Shown: positions 8,164 through 16,072, counted from the first letter of the stretch. The stretch: DNA of 34,162 nucleotides from Alcaligenaceae bacterium (GCA_947379755.1 CANCOC010000034.1:1-34162), one strand, 5' to 3'. Made by a program: numbers and translations. The notes: a model not told the origin generated them from the sequence alone.

Positions 8164-9135
8164 TCAATAAAGCTTGTGTTCACCCGGTGGGCGTGTTTTA
8201 AAACGACGATGCACCCAGTAATACTGGCTGGGGCACTCCCTGACCCAGGATTCGATATGCCGGTTCAGACGTGCGGTGGCCTCTTCGAGGGAGTCGTCTG
8301 CGGGAAAGTCTGCGAGCGGCGGGTGCACCCTGACCTGATAGTGTCCGCAGGCCGGATCCCAGTAGCATGTCACAGGCAGGACGGGCAGCTGCCATTTGCG
8401 CGCGATTTGTGCTGTCGCCGTCTGGGTGGCTGCCATCCGTCCAAAGAACGGTACAAATACCGCACCTTTACGGCCAAAATCCATGTCCGGCAGGTAATAG
8501 ATCGGCATGTGCTGGTCGATGTAACGAATCAGCGGCCGGATGCCCTCGCGACGGCTCACCAGATGTACAGTATTAAATCGTGCGCGACTCAGTCTGACGA
8601 GGGCGTCGATGTCTGGATTGTTTTGGGGCGAGTACATGGTGGCACCCTCCGGACCCTCCATGGTGAGTCGGGTTGCCGCAGCATCGAGTCCGACAAAGTG
8701 GGGGGCGAGCAACATGACTGAGCCGTGCTGTGCAACCAGGCCTGCGACCTGCTCATGGCCGCTCACGCTCACCATGGCGCGAATTGCCTCTGGCGAGCCA
8801 AACCAGAACACGCTGCGGTCAATAAAACTTTGGGTGAGTGCCCGCAGGTGTTCGCGCAACAGGATATCCCGGGCGGCAGGTGTGAGCTCTGGAAAACTGA
8901 GTTCGAGGTTGCGCACGACGATTTTGACGCGCCTGGGGATGAGCCAGGGTGATAGCCGTGCCAGCAAAGCGCCGATCCTGAGTCTGTTGGGCGGTGAGAG
9001 CCGGGCCAGGCCTTCAAACAACCCGATGAAGGCGCGCATTTTGAAGGATCGGCGACGCAACTGCTCAATGCCCTGCGCCCAGGTGGGTGAGGAGATAGAC
9101 TCGTGCTGGGTCGTTGAACCGGGCGTCGGTGACAT
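8164..9135 (-). CDS. lpxL: Lipid A late acyltransferase (LpxL/HtrB family)
   Basis: Inner-membrane acyltransferase adding a secondary acyl chain to lipid A, 323 aa from the ATG at 9135. The catalytic HX4D motif is HFVGLD (H146, D151), preceded by the conserved VVRNLELSFPEL and ALTQSFIDRSVFW segments and followed by PDMDFGRKGAVFVPFFG, all typical of LpxL. An internal Met (codon at 9039, start of MRAFIGLFEGLARL) is an equally plausible start because the first 33 residues are hydrophilic and unlike the family N-terminus, and neither site has a strong ribosome binding site. Its gene diverges from metK across a roughly 300-bp gap. Which acyl chain is used cannot be told. Confidence 0.9.
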   Translation of the reverse strand: MSPTPGSTTQHESISSPTWAQGIEQLRRRSFKMRAFIGLFEGLARLSPPNRLRIGALLARLSPWLIPRRVKIVVRNLELSFPELTPAARDILLREHLRALTQSFIDRSVFWFGSPEAIRAMVSVSGHEQVAGLVAQHGSVMLLAPHFVGLDAAATRLTMEGPEGATMYSPQNNPDIDALVRLSRARFNTVHLVSRREGIRPLIRYIDQHMPIYYLPDMDFGRKGAVFVPFFGRMAATQTATAQIARKWQLPVLPVTCYWDPACGHYQVRVHPPLADFPADDSLEEATARLNRHIESWVRECPSQYYWVHRRFKTRPPGEHKLY

Positions 9136-9250
9136 CAAAAGGATGGATTCATAGGTCAGTTGGGAGAAAAACAGGCGTCCTTCATGCCGTATTGTGCTTA
9201 CAAATCATGGGGGATTCGCTTTATTTTGACATTTTCGCTTAAAATAACGG

Positions 9251-9300
9251 CAGTCGCTGAGTTAACCGACAACTTGCGGGGCGACTGAGTTGGGCTAAAG
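9251..9300 (+). promoter_or_regulatory. SAM-II-type riboswitch aptamer upstream of metK
   Basis: The segment matches the H-type pseudoknot layout of the SAM-II riboswitch. P1 is CAGTCGC (9251-9257) with GCGACTG (9281-9287). Loop 1 is TGAGTTAACC, close to the conserved TGATTTAACC. The P2 5' strand is CTTGC (9273-9277), and the 3' strand is GCTAAAG (9294-9300). The CTTGC and GCTAAA blocks are the most conserved parts of SAM-II. One base of the SAM-contacting loop differs (G9261 for U). A TAAAAT at 9240-9245 could be a -10 box placing the aptamer at the very 5' end of the mRNA. The adjacent gene makes SAM, which fits feedback control. Confidence 0.78.
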
Positions 9301-9318
9301 ATTAAATTCTTAGCCAAC
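9289..9318 (+). promoter_or_regulatory. Hairpin competing with the SAM-II pseudoknot (candidate expression platform)
   Basis: GTTGGGCTAA (9289-9298) pairs with TTAGCCAAC (9310-9318) except for one bulged G. The 5' arm contains most of the GCTAAAG that forms the P2 3' strand of the aptamer, so hairpin and ligand-bound pseudoknot are mutually exclusive. No T-run follows, so control is unlikely to be by an intrinsic terminator here. The released AGCCAA (9312-9317) could pair with TTGGCT (9409-9414) just upstream of the metK ribosome binding site. Confidence 0.55.
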
Positions 9319-9372
9319 AAAAAAAATAATTCCGCTAAAGCGTCGCGCCCATTCCAGCGTCTATTACAGGTG

Positions 9373-9409
9373 AAGGTACGGGGTGCAACGCACCTCCTTA
9401 ACTTACCTT
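9373..9409 (+). promoter_or_regulatory. Nested hairpin close to the metK ribosome binding site
   Basis: AAGGTA (9373-9378) pairs with TACCTT (9404-9409), enclosing GGGGTGC/GCACCTC (9380-9386, 9390-9396) with a three-base loop. The 3' side contains CCTCC, complementary to Shine-Dalgarno sequences. The stem ends 17 nt before AGGA (9427-9430), the metK ribosome binding site. Together with the aptamer and the competing hairpin, it fills the otherwise gene-free 9136-9440 stretch. Confidence 0.45.
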
Positions 9410-9440
9410 TGGCTTGTTGCCAGAATAGGACGTGATCATC

Positions 9441-10604
9441 ATGATTAAATCAGACTATCTCTTTACTTCGGAATCAGTTTCCGAAGGTCATCCGGACAAG
9501 GTCGCCGACCAGATTTCGGATGCCATTCTCGATGCCATCTTTGTACAGGATCCGCACTCACGCGTTGCTGCAGAGACACTTTGCAACACCGGCCTGGTCG
9601 TACTCGCTGGCGAAATCACCACCACAGCCAACGTTGATTACATCCAGGTTGCGCGCGACACCATCAAGCGCATCGGATACGACAACACGGAATATGGCAT
9701 TGATTACAAAGGTTGCGCAGTCCTGGTGGCCTACGACAAACAGTCGCCTGATATTGCACAGGGCGTGGATCGCTCGTCAGAAGACTACCTGAACCAGGGT
9801 GCAGGTGATCAGGGTCTGATGTTTGGTTATGCATGTAACGAAACCCCCGACCTGATGCCCGCTCCGATCTGGTATGCGCACCGTCTGGTGCAGCGTCAGA
9901 GTGAATTGCGTAAAGACGGCCGTCTGCCCTGGTTGCGTCCCGATGCCAAGTCACAGGTTACTTTCCGCTATGTGGATGGCAAGCCTGTTGAAGTCGACAC
10001 CGTGGTGCTCTCGACCCAGCATGCGCCTGAAATTTCACAGACAGCGATTCATGAGGCCGTGATCGAAGACATCATTCGCCCAAGTTTCCCCGCTGGCCTG
10101 CTGACACCCCAGACCAAATTCCTGATCAATCCGACCGGTCGTTTTGTGATTGGCGGACCACAGGGCGATTGCGGCCTGACCGGTCGCAAGATCATTGTTG
10201 ATACCTACGGTGGCGCCTGCCGTCATGGCGGCGGTGCGTTTTCAGGCAAAGACCCCAGCAAAGTTGATCGTTCAGCGGCCTACGCTGCACGCTACGTAGC
10301 CAAAAACATCGTGGCAGCTGGTCTGGCTTCGCATTGCGAAGTGCAGGTGAGCTACGCGATTGGTGTGGCAGAGCCGATCAACATCACGGTCAACACCTTT
10401 GGTACAGGCGTTGTGCCTGACGAGAAATTGTCCCTGATTGTGCGCGAGCATTTTGACTTGCGTCCAAAAGGTATCGTCAACATGCTGGATCTGTTGCGTC
10501 CGATCTACAGCAAGACAGCTGCCTATGGTCACTTTGGCCGTTCAGAGCCCGAGTTCACCTGGGAAGCTACAGACAAAGCGGCTGCACTGAAAAAGGCCGT
10601 CTAA
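9441..10604 (+). CDS. metK: S-adenosylmethionine synthetase MetK
   Basis: Makes S-adenosylmethionine from methionine and ATP; cytosolic homotetramer. The 387-aa protein has the signature [20 protein letters not shown] at its start, the ATP-binding [12 protein letters not shown] motif, and [19 protein letters not shown], the phosphate loop near the C-terminal third. I chose the ATG at 9441, since AGGA (9427-9430) lies 10 nt upstream and homologues begin a few residues before YLFTSES; an upstream in-frame GTG at 9432 is only 1 nt from AGGA. A SAM-II-like riboswitch and further hairpins precede it and an intrinsic terminator follows it, so metK is a separately controlled unit. It diverges from the LpxL-type gene. 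Confidence 0.98.
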   Translation: MIKSDYLFTSESVSEGHPDKVADQISDAILDAIFVQDPHSRVAAETLCNTGLVVLAGEITTTANVDYIQVARDTIKRIGYDNTEYGIDYKGCAVLVAYDKQSPDIAQGVDRSSEDYLNQGAGDQGLMFGYACNETPDLMPAPIWYAHRLVQRQSELRKDGRLPWLRPDAKSQVTFRYVDGKPVEVDTVVLSTQHAPEISQTAIHEAVIEDIIRPSFPAGLLTPQTKFLINPTGRFVIGGPQGDCGLTGRKIIVDTYGGACRHGGGAFSGKDPSKVDRSAAYAARYVAKNIVAAGLASHCEVQVSYAIGVAEPINITVNTFGTGVVPDEKLSLIVREHFDLRPKGIVNMLDLLRPIYSKTAAYGHFGRSEPEFTWEATDKAAALKKAV

Positions 10605-10656
10605 GGTTTAAGCTCCGCTTAAGTTCCATTTAAGTTCCAAGAAAGACAGCACGAAC

Positions 10657-10692
10657 AAAAAGCCCCTCGCACATTGTGTGTAGGGGCTTTTT
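10657..10692 (+). terminator. Intrinsic terminator of metK
   Basis: AAAAAGCCCCT (10657-10667) is exactly complementary to AGGGGCTTTTT (10682-10692), with a 14-nt loop and the T-run forming the 3' arm. It lies about 50 bp after the metK stop codon. The symmetrical A/T ends would also allow some function on the other strand. Confidence 0.9.
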
Positions 10693-10720
10693 GCTGAGGT
10701 CCCGATGCTATGCTGGCGGC

Positions 10721-10927
10721 ATGACTGTTACGAATCCCGCTCCATATACTATTCCCGACGGCGCAGACTCCCCCTGCGTGGCGGTGTGCTCGACGCTGTT
10801 CGACGATATCTGCCGCGGTTGCGGACGTACCGTCATGGAAGTTTCAAACTGGGTGTTTATGGACGAGGCCGAAAAAAAGACGGTGTGGATGAGAATCCTT
10901 TCGCAGGGTTATCCACGCCGCCCTTAG
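10721..10927 (+). CDS. DUF1289 family small cysteine-motif protein
   Basis: A 68-aa protein with the DUF1289 signature SPCVAVCSTLFDDICRGCGR: cysteines 19, 23, 31 and 34 in a CX3CX7CX2C arrangement, expected to hold a metal ion or Fe-S cluster, followed by WVFMDEAEKKTVWMRI, the conserved helix of the family. Function is unknown. The ATG at 10721 is preferred to an upstream in-frame ATG at 10676, because that start would lie inside the metK terminator and add 15 unrelated residues. It is 28 bp beyond that terminator and converges with the Bug receptor gene, whose stop codon is only 1 bp away. Confidence 0.85.
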   Translation: MTVTNPAPYTIPDGADSPCVAVCSTLFDDICRGCGRTVMEVSNWVFMDEAEKKTVWMRILSQGYPRRP

Positions 10928-10928
10928 C

Positions 10929-11906
10929 TCAATCCCCGGCTGAGATCTTTGCCGCACGAATCAGAGTGGTAAAGCGGGGCACGTCTTTGGCAATGAGGGC
11001 CGCAAACGGTTTTGGACCTTGTTCGGCCAGGGGTGGAATCACTGCAGCCATCTTTTCAAAACGATCGACGACCTCCGGGTCCTTGAGCGCATTGCTCAGC
11101 GCCAGCGCCAGGCGCTCGACGACTGCGAGCGGTGTGCCTGCCGGTGCTGCAATGGCATTCCAGACACTTAAATCAAAAGCTGGCACGCCCGCTTCGGCAA
11201 AGGTCGGAACGTCCGGGATTTGCGCCACGCGTTGTTTGCCTGTTACGGCAAGCGCGGTGACGCGATTACCTTTGTGAATCGGGATCATTGTGACGGTCTG
11301 GTCAATCACTGCATCGACCGTGCCTGCAATCAGATCGGCAATGGCAGGGCCTGCACCGCGATAGTTCACCAGCGTGGCATTGGTTTGCGTCACGTACAAA
11401 AACATCGCGGCGGCAATGTGGCCGGTCGAACCCGGGCCTGCCGTGCCAAAGTTGACGCCATCTCCATCTTTTTTCAGTCTGGTCATCAACTCGCCAAGCG
11501 TCTTGATGCCGCTTTTTTTACTGACTGAAATCACCATGGGGACGTCTGCCACCACGCCAATCGGAGCGAAGTCCTTGACTGGATCGAATTTGATATTCGG
11601 ATAGAGGGGGGCGGCAATTGCCATCGAACCCATGTTGCCAAATGAGATGGTGTAGCCATCAGGGTTGGATTTCAGGACGCGCTGCGTACCGATGGTGCCG
11701 CCTCCGCCACTGACGTTCTCAACAATGATCTGTTGTCCCAGGTCCTTTGACATGGCCTGGCCGATAATGCGCGCGAGACCATCACTTGAACCACCAGGCG
11801 CATAGGGCACGATCATTGAGATCGTTCGCGTGGGAAAGTTTTGTGCAAAGCTGGCTGTGCACAGAAGTGCCGTACCCAGTAATGCCATGCTGATTGTTTT
11901 TTTCAT
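10929..11906 (-). CDS. Bug/TctC-family periplasmic tricarboxylate-type receptor
   Basis: Extracytoplasmic solute receptor of the TTT/Bug family, 325 aa. Residues 1-21 are a signal peptide (KK then a hydrophobic core, SFA before QNFPTR). The mature part starts with FPTRTISMIVPYAPGGSSD, the Bug hallmark, and carries the conserved VENVSGGGGTIGTQRV and NPDGYTISFGNMG segments that bind the ligand carboxylates. No TctA/TctB membrane partners are nearby, as is usual for orphan Bug genes in Alcaligenaceae. It is the last gene of a three-gene minus-strand set with a dehydrogenase and a carboxymuconolactone-decarboxylase-like protein (34-bp gap), so the ligand may be a hydroxy- or dicarboxylic acid; this is inference. 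Confidence 0.92.
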   Translation of the reverse strand: MKKTISMALLGTALLCTASFAQNFPTRTISMIVPYAPGGSSDGLARIIGQAMSKDLGQQIIVENVSGGGGTIGTQRVLKSNPDGYTISFGNMGSMAIAAPLYPNIKFDPVKDFAPIGVVADVPMVISVSKKSGIKTLGELMTRLKKDGDGVNFGTAGPGSTGHIAAAMFLYVTQTNATLVNYRGAGPAIADLIAGTVDAVIDQTVTMIPIHKGNRVTALAVTGKQRVAQIPDVPTFAEAGVPAFDLSVWNAIAAPAGTPLAVVERLALALSNALKDPEVVDRFEKMAAVIPPLAEQGPKPFAALIAKDVPRFTTLIRAAKISAGD

Positions 11907-11940
11907 TTTTTTTGTCTCCTGCCCTGCTACCTGGTTGTGC

Positions 11941-12846
11941 TTAGTTGTCTGACAGTGTGGTGCCCGCCAGTTTTTCGGACATTTTGGTCACTGCGGTGTG
12001 ATCCTGGCCTGGTCCGAGCATGGCTGCAGAGGCTGCCCACATTTCGCGGCAGAGTGAGGCGAATGGCGTGGGAGTATTGGTGTCTTTGCCCATACCCAGC
12101 GCGATGCTCAGGTCCTTGACCATCAGGTCCAGGCCAAAGCCAGCGTTGTACTTGCCTGACAGCACAAATTGCTTGAACTTCTTTTGTGTCGAGTTGTTCA
12201 TGCCTGTCGAAGCATTGAGTACATCCACCATGGCGGCTGGATCAAGGCCAAAACGTTTGCCGATCAGGAGTGCTTCGACCCCGATCAGAAAGCCGCCTGC
12301 CGAAACCAGATTGTTCAGGGCTTTCATGGCGTGGGCAGAGCCGACGTCACCGGTATGGGTGATGGCGGTGCCCATGCAGGCCAGAACAGGGCGCACGCGT
12401 TCAAGCAGGTCTGCGCTGCCGCCAAACATGATGGCGAGTTCGCCCGTGATGGCGCGTGGCACGCCGCCTGACACAGGTGCATCGACCAGATGGCCACCGG
12501 CCGCTGCGACTTGTTCGGCAAGGGTGCGTGTGGTGGTGGGCACGCCCGAGCTCATTTCGACCACGATGCTCCCGGCACGCAAGCCTGCTATCACGCCCTC
12601 GGGGCCGTTCAGCACGGCATCGACGATGGCGCTGGTTGGCAGGATCGTCACAATGATGTCCGAGGCCTGGGCCAGTGCGCGATTCGACGTTGCAACCGTG
12701 CCGCCAATTTCGGTGGCGAATTTTTGTGCGCGCTCAGTCGATGCGTCAATCACGACCAGTGGGTAGCCCGCCTTATGCAGCAAGGAGGCCATGGGCCAGC
12801 CCATGCTGCCCAGGCCGATAAAGCCAATAGTTTGATGGGTGCTCAT
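11941..12846 (-). CDS. NAD(P)-dependent beta-hydroxyacid dehydrogenase (3-hydroxyisobutyrate/tartronate semialdehyde type)
   Basis: 301-aa enzyme of the beta-hydroxyacid dehydrogenase family, which oxidises 3-hydroxyisobutyrate or reduces tartronate semialdehyde. The Rossmann nucleotide-binding motif is GFIGLGSMGWPMA (GLGSMG at 11-16), the substrate-binding signature DAPVSGG lies at 122-128, and catalytic Lys175 sits in GSAHAMKALNNL; the C-terminal helical domain has KDLSIALGMGK. D34 after the second strand favours NAD over NADP. Its ATG overlaps the stop of the upstream gene in an ATGA arrangement, indicating translational coupling. The exact substrate cannot be decided from sequence alone. 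Confidence 0.9.
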   Translation of the reverse strand: MSTHQTIGFIGLGSMGWPMASLLHKAGYPLVVIDASTERAQKFATEIGGTVATSNRALAQASDIIVTILPTSAIVDAVLNGPEGVIAGLRAGSIVVEMSSGVPTTTRTLAEQVAAAGGHLVDAPVSGGVPRAITGELAIMFGGSADLLERVRPVLACMGTAITHTGDVGSAHAMKALNNLVSAGGFLIGVEALLIGKRFGLDPAAMVDVLNASTGMNNSTQKKFKQFVLSGKYNAGFGLDLMVKDLSIALGMGKDTNTPTPFASLCREMWAASAAMLGPGQDHTAVTKMSEKLAGTTLSDN

Positions 12847-13340
12847 GATTTAGCTGCCTTTTTTGCAGCAGCTTTCACTGGGGCCTTCTTGACGGCAGCT
12901 TTCTTTGCAGGGGCTTTTTTAGCAGCTTTTTTGGCTGGTGCCTTGTCGTAAGCGCCTTGTTCTTCGAGCACCTGGTTGGCGGCTTTGAATGCGTCCAGAC
13001 CTGCGGGGATGCCGCAGTAAACAGTGGCGTGCAACAGGACCTCTTTGATTTCTTCGACGGTCACGCCGTTTGTCAGTGCGCCTTTGACATGCAGCTTGAT
13101 TTCAGCCGAGCGGTTCAGCGCAGTCAGCATGGCCAGATTGAGCATGCTGCGCGTCTTGCGTGACAGGCCTGGACGTGTCCAGGCGTAGCCCCAGCACATC
13201 TCTGTTGTGATGTGCTGAAAAGCCATGGTGAAGTCGTTTGCCCTGGCGATCGAACCGTCGACATACTCGGTGCCAAGCACTTCGCGGCGAACCTCAAGAC
13301 CCTCTTTGTACAGCTTAGCCAGTTCGTTTTTTGCAGCCAT
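12843..13340 (-). CDS. Carboxymuconolactone decarboxylase-like protein with histone-H1-like Lys/Ala tail
   Basis: Residues 1-130 match the 4-carboxymuconolactone decarboxylase (PcaC) family: YKEGLEVRREVLG, NDFTMAFQHITTEMCWGYAW, TRPGLSRKTRSMLNLAMLTA, and the ending TNGVTVEEIKEVLLHATVYC plus GIPAG. Members of this family act in protocatechuate degradation or as related decarboxylases or alkyl-hydroperoxidase-fold enzymes. Residues 132-165 form a low-complexity AKKAAKKAPAKK-type tail, very basic and resembling the C-terminal domain of bacterial histone H1-like proteins; PcaC itself ends before this. The tail may bind nucleic acid or polyanions or be a late addition. GGAG lies upstream of the ATG at 13340. 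No other protocatechuate-pathway gene is nearby, so a true PcaC role is doubtful. Confidence 0.88.
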   Translation of the reverse strand: MAAKNELAKLYKEGLEVRREVLGTEYVDGSIARANDFTMAFQHITTEMCWGYAWTRPGLSRKTRSMLNLAMLTALNRSAEIKLHVKGALTNGVTVEEIKEVLLHATVYCGIPAGLDAFKAANQVLEEQGAYDKAPAKKAAKKAPAKKAAVKKAPVKAAAKKAAKS

Positions 13341-13512
13341 GTCTTGCTCCAGATATTGTTTGAATAAAGATTTTGATTTAGAAGTGAGATGCGTTTTGTA
13401 CTAAAAACCGGATGAATGCGACAAGTGCTTTTAATAGTGTGGTTTTGCCGGATCAATCGCTGATTGTCTGCGCTCGGCTTTCCTTGTGTCAAGTTGATTC
13501 ACGCGATATGGC

Positions 13513-13563
13513 TTGACAGCTTGCTTTGAGAAACACCAAAATGGCCTCATACCATCAGGCCAT
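13513..13563 (+). promoter_or_regulatory. Candidate promoter and overlapping palindrome before the metallo-hydrolase gene
   Basis: TTGACA (13513-13518) is followed after 18 bp by CAAAAT (13537-13542), a possible sigma-70 promoter. The -10 end overlaps a 7-bp inverted repeat, ATGGCCT (13541-13547) with AGGCCAT (13557-13563), which could be an operator. The rest of the 273-bp divergent gap (13341-13613) shows nothing else I can name. Confidence 0.3.
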
Positions 13564-13613
13564 GTTTTGCATGTACGCAGCATCGGTTTGTCAAAATAAG
13601 AACGGAGACAAAA

Positions 13614-14414
13614 ATGAAACTGCCTGAATACGAAGTATTTGCCTTGCGCTACGCCACCATGCAACAGCGCACGCGTCGCGATAATTTCATTACGCATGAC
13701 CCCCACGATGACCTGATGCCGATGGATTATTTTGTCTGGGTGATACGCAATGCGGACCGTGTGGTGCTGGTCGACACGGGTTTTAATGCGCGACAGGCCG
13801 CCGAGCGTGGCAGGACGCTGATACGTTGTCCGATTGGTTCGCTGGCGTTGCTGGGAATTGCGCCCGAACAGATCGATGATGTCGTGCTGACACATCTGCA
13901 TTACGACCACGCGGGCAATATCGATCTGGTGCCCAATGCGCGCTTTCATATTCAGGAAGACGAGGTCAATTACGCCTGTGGACGCCATATGTGCCAGGGA
14001 TTGTTTCGTCATGCCTATGATGTAGAGGATGTGGTCGATCTGGTGCGGCGCGTCTACGCCGACCGTGTGTCCTTTCATGATGGGGCCCACACACTTGCGC
14101 CGGGCATCGAGCTGGTCAAGATCGGCGGCCATACCAAAGGCCTGCAATCTGTGCGGGTGCATACGGCGCGTGGCTGGGTGGTGCTGACTTCGGATGCCAG
14201 TCACTACTACGAGAATATGGAAAAACCTTCGCCTTTCCCAATTGTGTTTCATCTGGGTGAGATGCTGGCGGGATATGACACGCTCAGAGCGCTTGCCGAC
14301 TCGCCCGGGCATCTTGTGCCTGGCCATGATCCCCTGGTGCGTGAGCTGTATCCGTTCTGGGGCGATCCGGCCAATGACATTATGGCCTTGCATCAGGCGC
14401 CCAAACCCCGCTAG
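13614..14414 (+). CDS. Metallo-beta-lactamase-fold hydrolase, N-acyl homoserine lactonase family
   Basis: 266-aa enzyme with a complete dinuclear zinc site: H94, H96, D98 and H99 in THLHYDHAGN, H173 in GGHTKG, D194 in TSDASHYYENM and H238 in GHDPLV. Overall layout, including the N-terminal MDYFVWVIRNADRVVLVDTG strand pair and the SDASHYYENM segment, resembles AHL lactonases of the AiiA/AttM branch, which open the lactone ring of quorum-sensing signals; relatives cleave other lactones, so the substrate is uncertain. GGAG precedes the ATG by 6 nt. It is transcribed divergently from the dehydrogenase/decarboxylase set and is followed by the ahcY riboswitch. No luxI or luxR gene is present in the window. 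Confidence 0.85.
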   Translation: MKLPEYEVFALRYATMQQRTRRDNFITHDPHDDLMPMDYFVWVIRNADRVVLVDTGFNARQAAERGRTLIRCPIGSLALLGIAPEQIDDVVLTHLHYDHAGNIDLVPNARFHIQEDEVNYACGRHMCQGLFRHAYDVEDVVDLVRRVYADRVSFHDGAHTLAPGIELVKIGGHTKGLQSVRVHTARGWVVLTSDASHYYENMEKPSPFPIVFHLGEMLAGYDTLRALADSPGHLVPGHDPLVRELYPFWGDPANDIMALHQAPKPR

Positions 14415-14452
14415 TAGGCATAAGGGCGCATTACGCGTTACAATATCTTCGC

Positions 14453-14555
14453 TTTTGAGGAGCGTTGCGACGACAGTCTGCCCTACGGGATTCTGTTGCC
14501 AGGCTCAAAAGCTTCAACGTTACCGCCGGTATCCCCCGGCCTTAACGGCGCTCAC
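14453..14555 (+). promoter_or_regulatory. SAH riboswitch upstream of ahcY
   Basis: The sequence has the hallmarks of the S-adenosylhomocysteine riboswitch. P1 is TTTTGAG (14453-14459) pairing with CTCAAAA (14504-14510). The conserved GAGGAGCGTTGCGAC lies after the P1 5' strand, GCCAGGCTC follows the central hairpin, and the downstream strand AACGGCGCTCACC supplies GCGCTC (14548-14553), which forms the pseudoknot with GAGCGT (14460-14465). SAH binding turns on genes for SAH removal, and the next gene is ahcY. The expression platform would lie in 14556-14639, before the GGAG at 14626-14629. Confidence 0.9.
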
Positions 14556-14639
14556 CCAATCCTGCACAGGCAGAGGTTGCGGTGGTGCTCATACACAGCC
14601 GATACCATTGCTTTGCAGGCCTTACGGAGCCTAAAAGAC

Positions 14640-16055
14640 ATGAACGCTGTAACTGAAAAATTCGCTGATTACGTCATTGCCGATATCGCACTCGCTCCCT
14701 GGGGCCGTCGCGAAATTCAAATCGCCGAAACCGAAATGCCTGGCCTGATGGCTACGCGTGAAGAGTTCTCCAAAACCAAACCGCTCAAAGGCGCCCGCAT
14801 TACAGGCAGCCTGCACATGACGATCCAGACCGCTGTGCTGATCGAAACCTTGCAGGCACTCGGCGCTGAAGTCCGCTGGGCGTCATGCAATATCTTTTCG
14901 ACACAGGATCACGCTGCTGCAGCAATTGCTGCCACGGGCACACCTGTGTTCGCTGTCAAAGGCGAATCGCTGACAGATTACTGGGATTACACCCACAAGA
15001 TTTTTGAATGGCCAGGCGAGCATCAGGCCAACATGATTCTGGATGACGGTGGCGACGCCACACTCCTGCTGCATCTGGGTACACAGGCCGAGAGCGATCT
15101 TTCGGTGCTGGACAAGCCAAGTTCAGAAGAAGAAATCATTCTCTTCTCCTCAATCAAAAGCACACTCAAGCGCGATCCAAAGTGGTACTCCACCCGTCTG
15201 GCCCAGATCAAGGGCGTGACAGAGGAAACCACCACTGGCGTGCTGCGTCTGTACAACATGTCCAAAAAAGGCGAACTCGCGTTTGCTGCGATCAACGTCA
15301 ATGACTCGGTCACCAAGTCGAAATTCGACAATCTGTATGGCTGCCGTGAATCACTGGTTGACGCGGTCAAGCGTGCAACCGATGTCATGATCGCAGGCAA
15401 GGTCGCTGTGATTGCAGGTTATGGCGATGTGGGCAAGGGTTCTGCACAGGCCATGGCTGCTCTGCGTGCCCAAGTCTGGGTCACAGAAATCGACCCGATT
15501 TGCGCGCTTCAGGCTGCAATGGAAGGCTACAAAGTTGTGACCATGGAAGAAGCTGTCGACAAGGCTGACATTTTTGTCACCGCAACGGGCAACTACAACG
15601 TCATCACGCGCGAGCACATGAACCGCATGAAAGACCAGGCGATCGTTTGCAATATCGGTCACTTCGATAACGAAATCGACGTCGCCGGCATCGAAGATCT
15701 GCAGTGGGAAGAAATCAAGCCACAAGTCGATCACGTGATTTTCCCAGATGGCAAACGCATCATCCTGCTGGCTAAAGGCCGTCTGGTTAACCTGGGCTGC
15801 GGCACAGGTCACCCATCATTCGTGATGTCGTCTTCGTTCACCAACCAGACCATGGCTCAGATCGAACTGTTCTCTCGCAATCAAGAGTACACCTCCGGTC
15901 AGGTCTATGTGTTGCCCAAGCATCTGGACGAGAAAGTCGCGCGTCTGCATCTGGACAAGATTGGTGCCAAGCTCTCGACCCTGACGCCACAACAGGCAGC
16001 CTACATCAGCGTCAAGCAAGAAGGTCCTTACAAGTCAGAACAGTACCGTTATTAA
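14640..16055 (+). CDS. ahcY: Adenosylhomocysteinase (S-adenosylhomocysteine hydrolase)
   Basis: Splits SAH into adenosine and homocysteine, relieving product inhibition of methyltransferases and feeding the methyl cycle; NAD-dependent, cytosolic. The 471-aa protein has the N-terminal [13 protein letters not shown], the [15 protein letters not shown] block, the NAD-binding [10 protein letters not shown] (from residue 260), [10 protein letters not shown] and the C-terminal KSEQYRY. It carries the roughly 40-residue insertion (around [16 protein letters not shown]) typical of proteobacterial enzymes. The ATG at 14640 has GGAG 10 nt upstream; an earlier in-frame ATG at 14496 is rejected because it falls inside the riboswitch. 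Downstream, a structured region and terminator separate it from the membrane protein and metF. Confidence 0.98.
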   Translation: MNAVTEKFADYVIADIALAPWGRREIQIAETEMPGLMATREEFSKTKPLKGARITGSLHMTIQTAVLIETLQALGAEVRWASCNIFSTQDHAAAAIAATGTPVFAVKGESLTDYWDYTHKIFEWPGEHQANMILDDGGDATLLLHLGTQAESDLSVLDKPSSEEEIILFSSIKSTLKRDPKWYSTRLAQIKGVTEETTTGVLRLYNMSKKGELAFAAINVNDSVTKSKFDNLYGCRESLVDAVKRATDVMIAGKVAVIAGYGDVGKGSAQAMAALRAQVWVTEIDPICALQAAMEGYKVVTMEEAVDKADIFVTATGNYNVITREHMNRMKDQAIVCNIGHFDNEIDVAGIEDLQWEEIKPQVDHVIFPDGKRIILLAKGRLVNLGCGTGHPSFVMSSSFTNQTMAQIELFSRNQEYTSGQVYVLPKHLDEKVARLHLDKIGAKLSTLTPQQAAYISVKQEGPYKSEQYRY

Positions 16056-16072
16056 GTTGATCGTTTGATATA

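Noticed and set aside
9226..9231. TTGACA as -35 box of the metK promoter
   Set aside because: No acceptable -10 box lies 15-19 bp downstream; TAAAAT at 9240-9245 is too close to it, so the promoter remains unassigned.
13431..14393. 320-codon open frame on the minus strand
   Set aside because: It lies opposite the metallo-hydrolase gene, which has a full set of metal ligands and a ribosome binding site; the reverse frame shows no known domain.
14496..14639. In-frame upstream extension of ahcY
   Set aside because: It would start inside the SAH riboswitch, lacks a ribosome binding site and adds 48 residues foreign to the family.
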